64,000 nt of DNA, from assembly GCF_001758365.1 (NCBI RefSeq), contig NZ_LZFO01000003.1:1-64000 (forward strand). Direction: 5' to 3'. The position numbers and the translations under genes were made by a program. The notes beneath the pieces are model-generated. The model saw only the letters and a list, made by a program, of their open reading frames with translations, did no database searches and had not been told where the DNA came from. The number at the start of each line of letters is the position of its first letter. The stretch's first letter is position 1. The stretch comes from Clostridium acetireducens DSM 10703. GTDB taxonomy: Bacteria; Bacillota; Clostridia; Clostridiales; Clostridiaceae. This document shows, piece by piece, positions 63,653 to 64,000 of this stretch.

Positions 63653-64000
63653 TTACCCTTTAATATCAACCTTTGCAATTATTACAGTTTGTGTATTCTT
63701 AGCTGTAATAATTTCTTTTATCATAACATCATGATCAATGTACTTCCTTAGATCAATTCCTGAAGACAGTGTTTCCCTTTCCTTTATGCTCATATTTCCA
63801 TCAATCCCGAGCCAGTTACGTTCATTTACAAATAGCTTATAGCTCTTTCCAAGCATTTCATCTGCAACTTCTTCTGCCTTCCCTTTTTCAACACCCATAA
63901 TTGTAATTTTTAAATCTTCAATATCAGGAAGTTCTTCCTTCTCTTTTCTTATATATTCTTCAGGAATACTCATATCCTTTTCTTCATCAAAATTTAATGG
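63653..64000 (-). CDS. Phage protein of unknown function, 5' end probably outside the window
   Basis: The open frame has a possible ATG at 63973, but the nine codons before it up to the window edge contain no stop and read as an acidic stretch (PLNFDEEKD), and no ribosome binding site at proper distance is seen. The real start may therefore lie outside. The visible part has a Glu/Lys-rich N-terminus and an alpha/beta C-terminal half ending in TQTVIIAKVDIKG. Not recognised. It would be the first visible gene of the element's minus-strand series. Confidence 0.6.
   Translation of the reverse strand, partial: PLNFDEEKDMSIPEEYIRKEKEELPDIEDLKITIMGVEKGKAEEVADEMLGKSYKLFVNERNWLGIDGNMSIKERETLSSGIDLRKYIDHDVMIKEIITAKNTQTVIIAKVDIKG

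Larger units (their letters stand above)
43416..64000 (-). mobile_element. Integrated phage-like element: capsid and packaging genes, no tail genes
   Basis: From the serine recombinase next to ftsH to the window edge, all genes lie on the minus strand and are phage-like: replication-type genes, methyltransferase, TerS, TerL, portal, minor head, scaffold, coat, connectors, then recombinase. Tail, baseplate, tape-measure, holin and lysin genes are absent between the head genes and the integrase, where a siphophage would have 12-20 kb of them. Base composition is higher in GC than the flanking chromosome. The left boundary should lie in 43289-43415; the right end is outside the window. It is either a capsid-forming phage satellite or a deletion derivative of a prophage. 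Confidence 0.85.

Overview
The window is a piece of a low-GC Gram-positive chromosome, most likely Clostridium sensu stricto (the C. botulinum / C. sporogenes / C. tetani kind). The evidence is the extreme AT bias, strong AGGAGG-type ribosome binding sites with frequent TTG and GTG starts, a T-box before tyrS, a lysine riboswitch before aspartokinase, and the gene families present (ABC-F, PepT, pyruvate carboxylase, desulfoferrodoxin, a giant cyclic beta-1,2-glucan synthase, HelD, FtsH). The species cannot be fixed from the sequence alone.

Region 1, about 1-43.3 kb, is core chromosome, mostly housekeeping genes in short operons separated by clear hairpin terminators. In order: ABC-F ATPase and pepT (+); a 286-bp foldback element at the 3' end of proC; two small unknown genes; pyruvate carboxylase; tsaD, a tRNA-Trp, a bactofilin-like membrane protein and a degenerate TroA-like protein (-); tsaE-tsaB-rimI (+); T-box-tyrS; a P-loop protein, a Schlafen/AlbA_2 protein and an ECF S-component (-); a 51-residue lmo0937-type protein and a PAP2 phosphatase (+); prfC and trpS, the latter behind an attenuator-like leader; desulfoferrodoxin; an 8.6-kb glucan synthase gene; the lysine-riboswitch operon of aspartokinase and lysA; an M18 aminopeptidase; a CDF cation exporter with a two-domain P-loop protein (+); and helD-ftsH (-). 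Together tsaB, tsaD and tsaE make the bacterial t6A tRNA-modification enzyme set.

Region 2, about 43.4-64 kb and running off the right edge, is an integrated mobile element lying just upstream of ftsH, with every gene on the minus strand. Read in the direction of transcription it has small phage genes, a helicase with a cysteine cluster, a GC-rich structured element, an isolated two-gene cassette of unknown function, a ParB-methyltransferase fusion, several small accessory genes, TerS, a tyrosine recombinase, a MazF-like protein, TerL, an SPP1-type portal, a MuF-type minor head protein, a scaffold, a P22-type coat protein, a zinc-finger/SAP-like protein, two connector/closure proteins and an Ig-domain protein. 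It then ends with a SHOCT protein and a large serine recombinase.

The head and DNA-packaging module is complete and open, but the window shows no tail, baseplate, tape-measure, holin or endolysin gene: the late operon passes straight from head-closure genes to the integrase. That is the gene plan of a capsid-forming phage satellite, which would use a helper phage's tails, or of a prophage that lost exactly its tail and lysis block. The two-gene cassette at 59.3-60.8 kb, with its own terminator and flanked by GC-rich hairpins, is the best candidate in the window for undescribed cargo.
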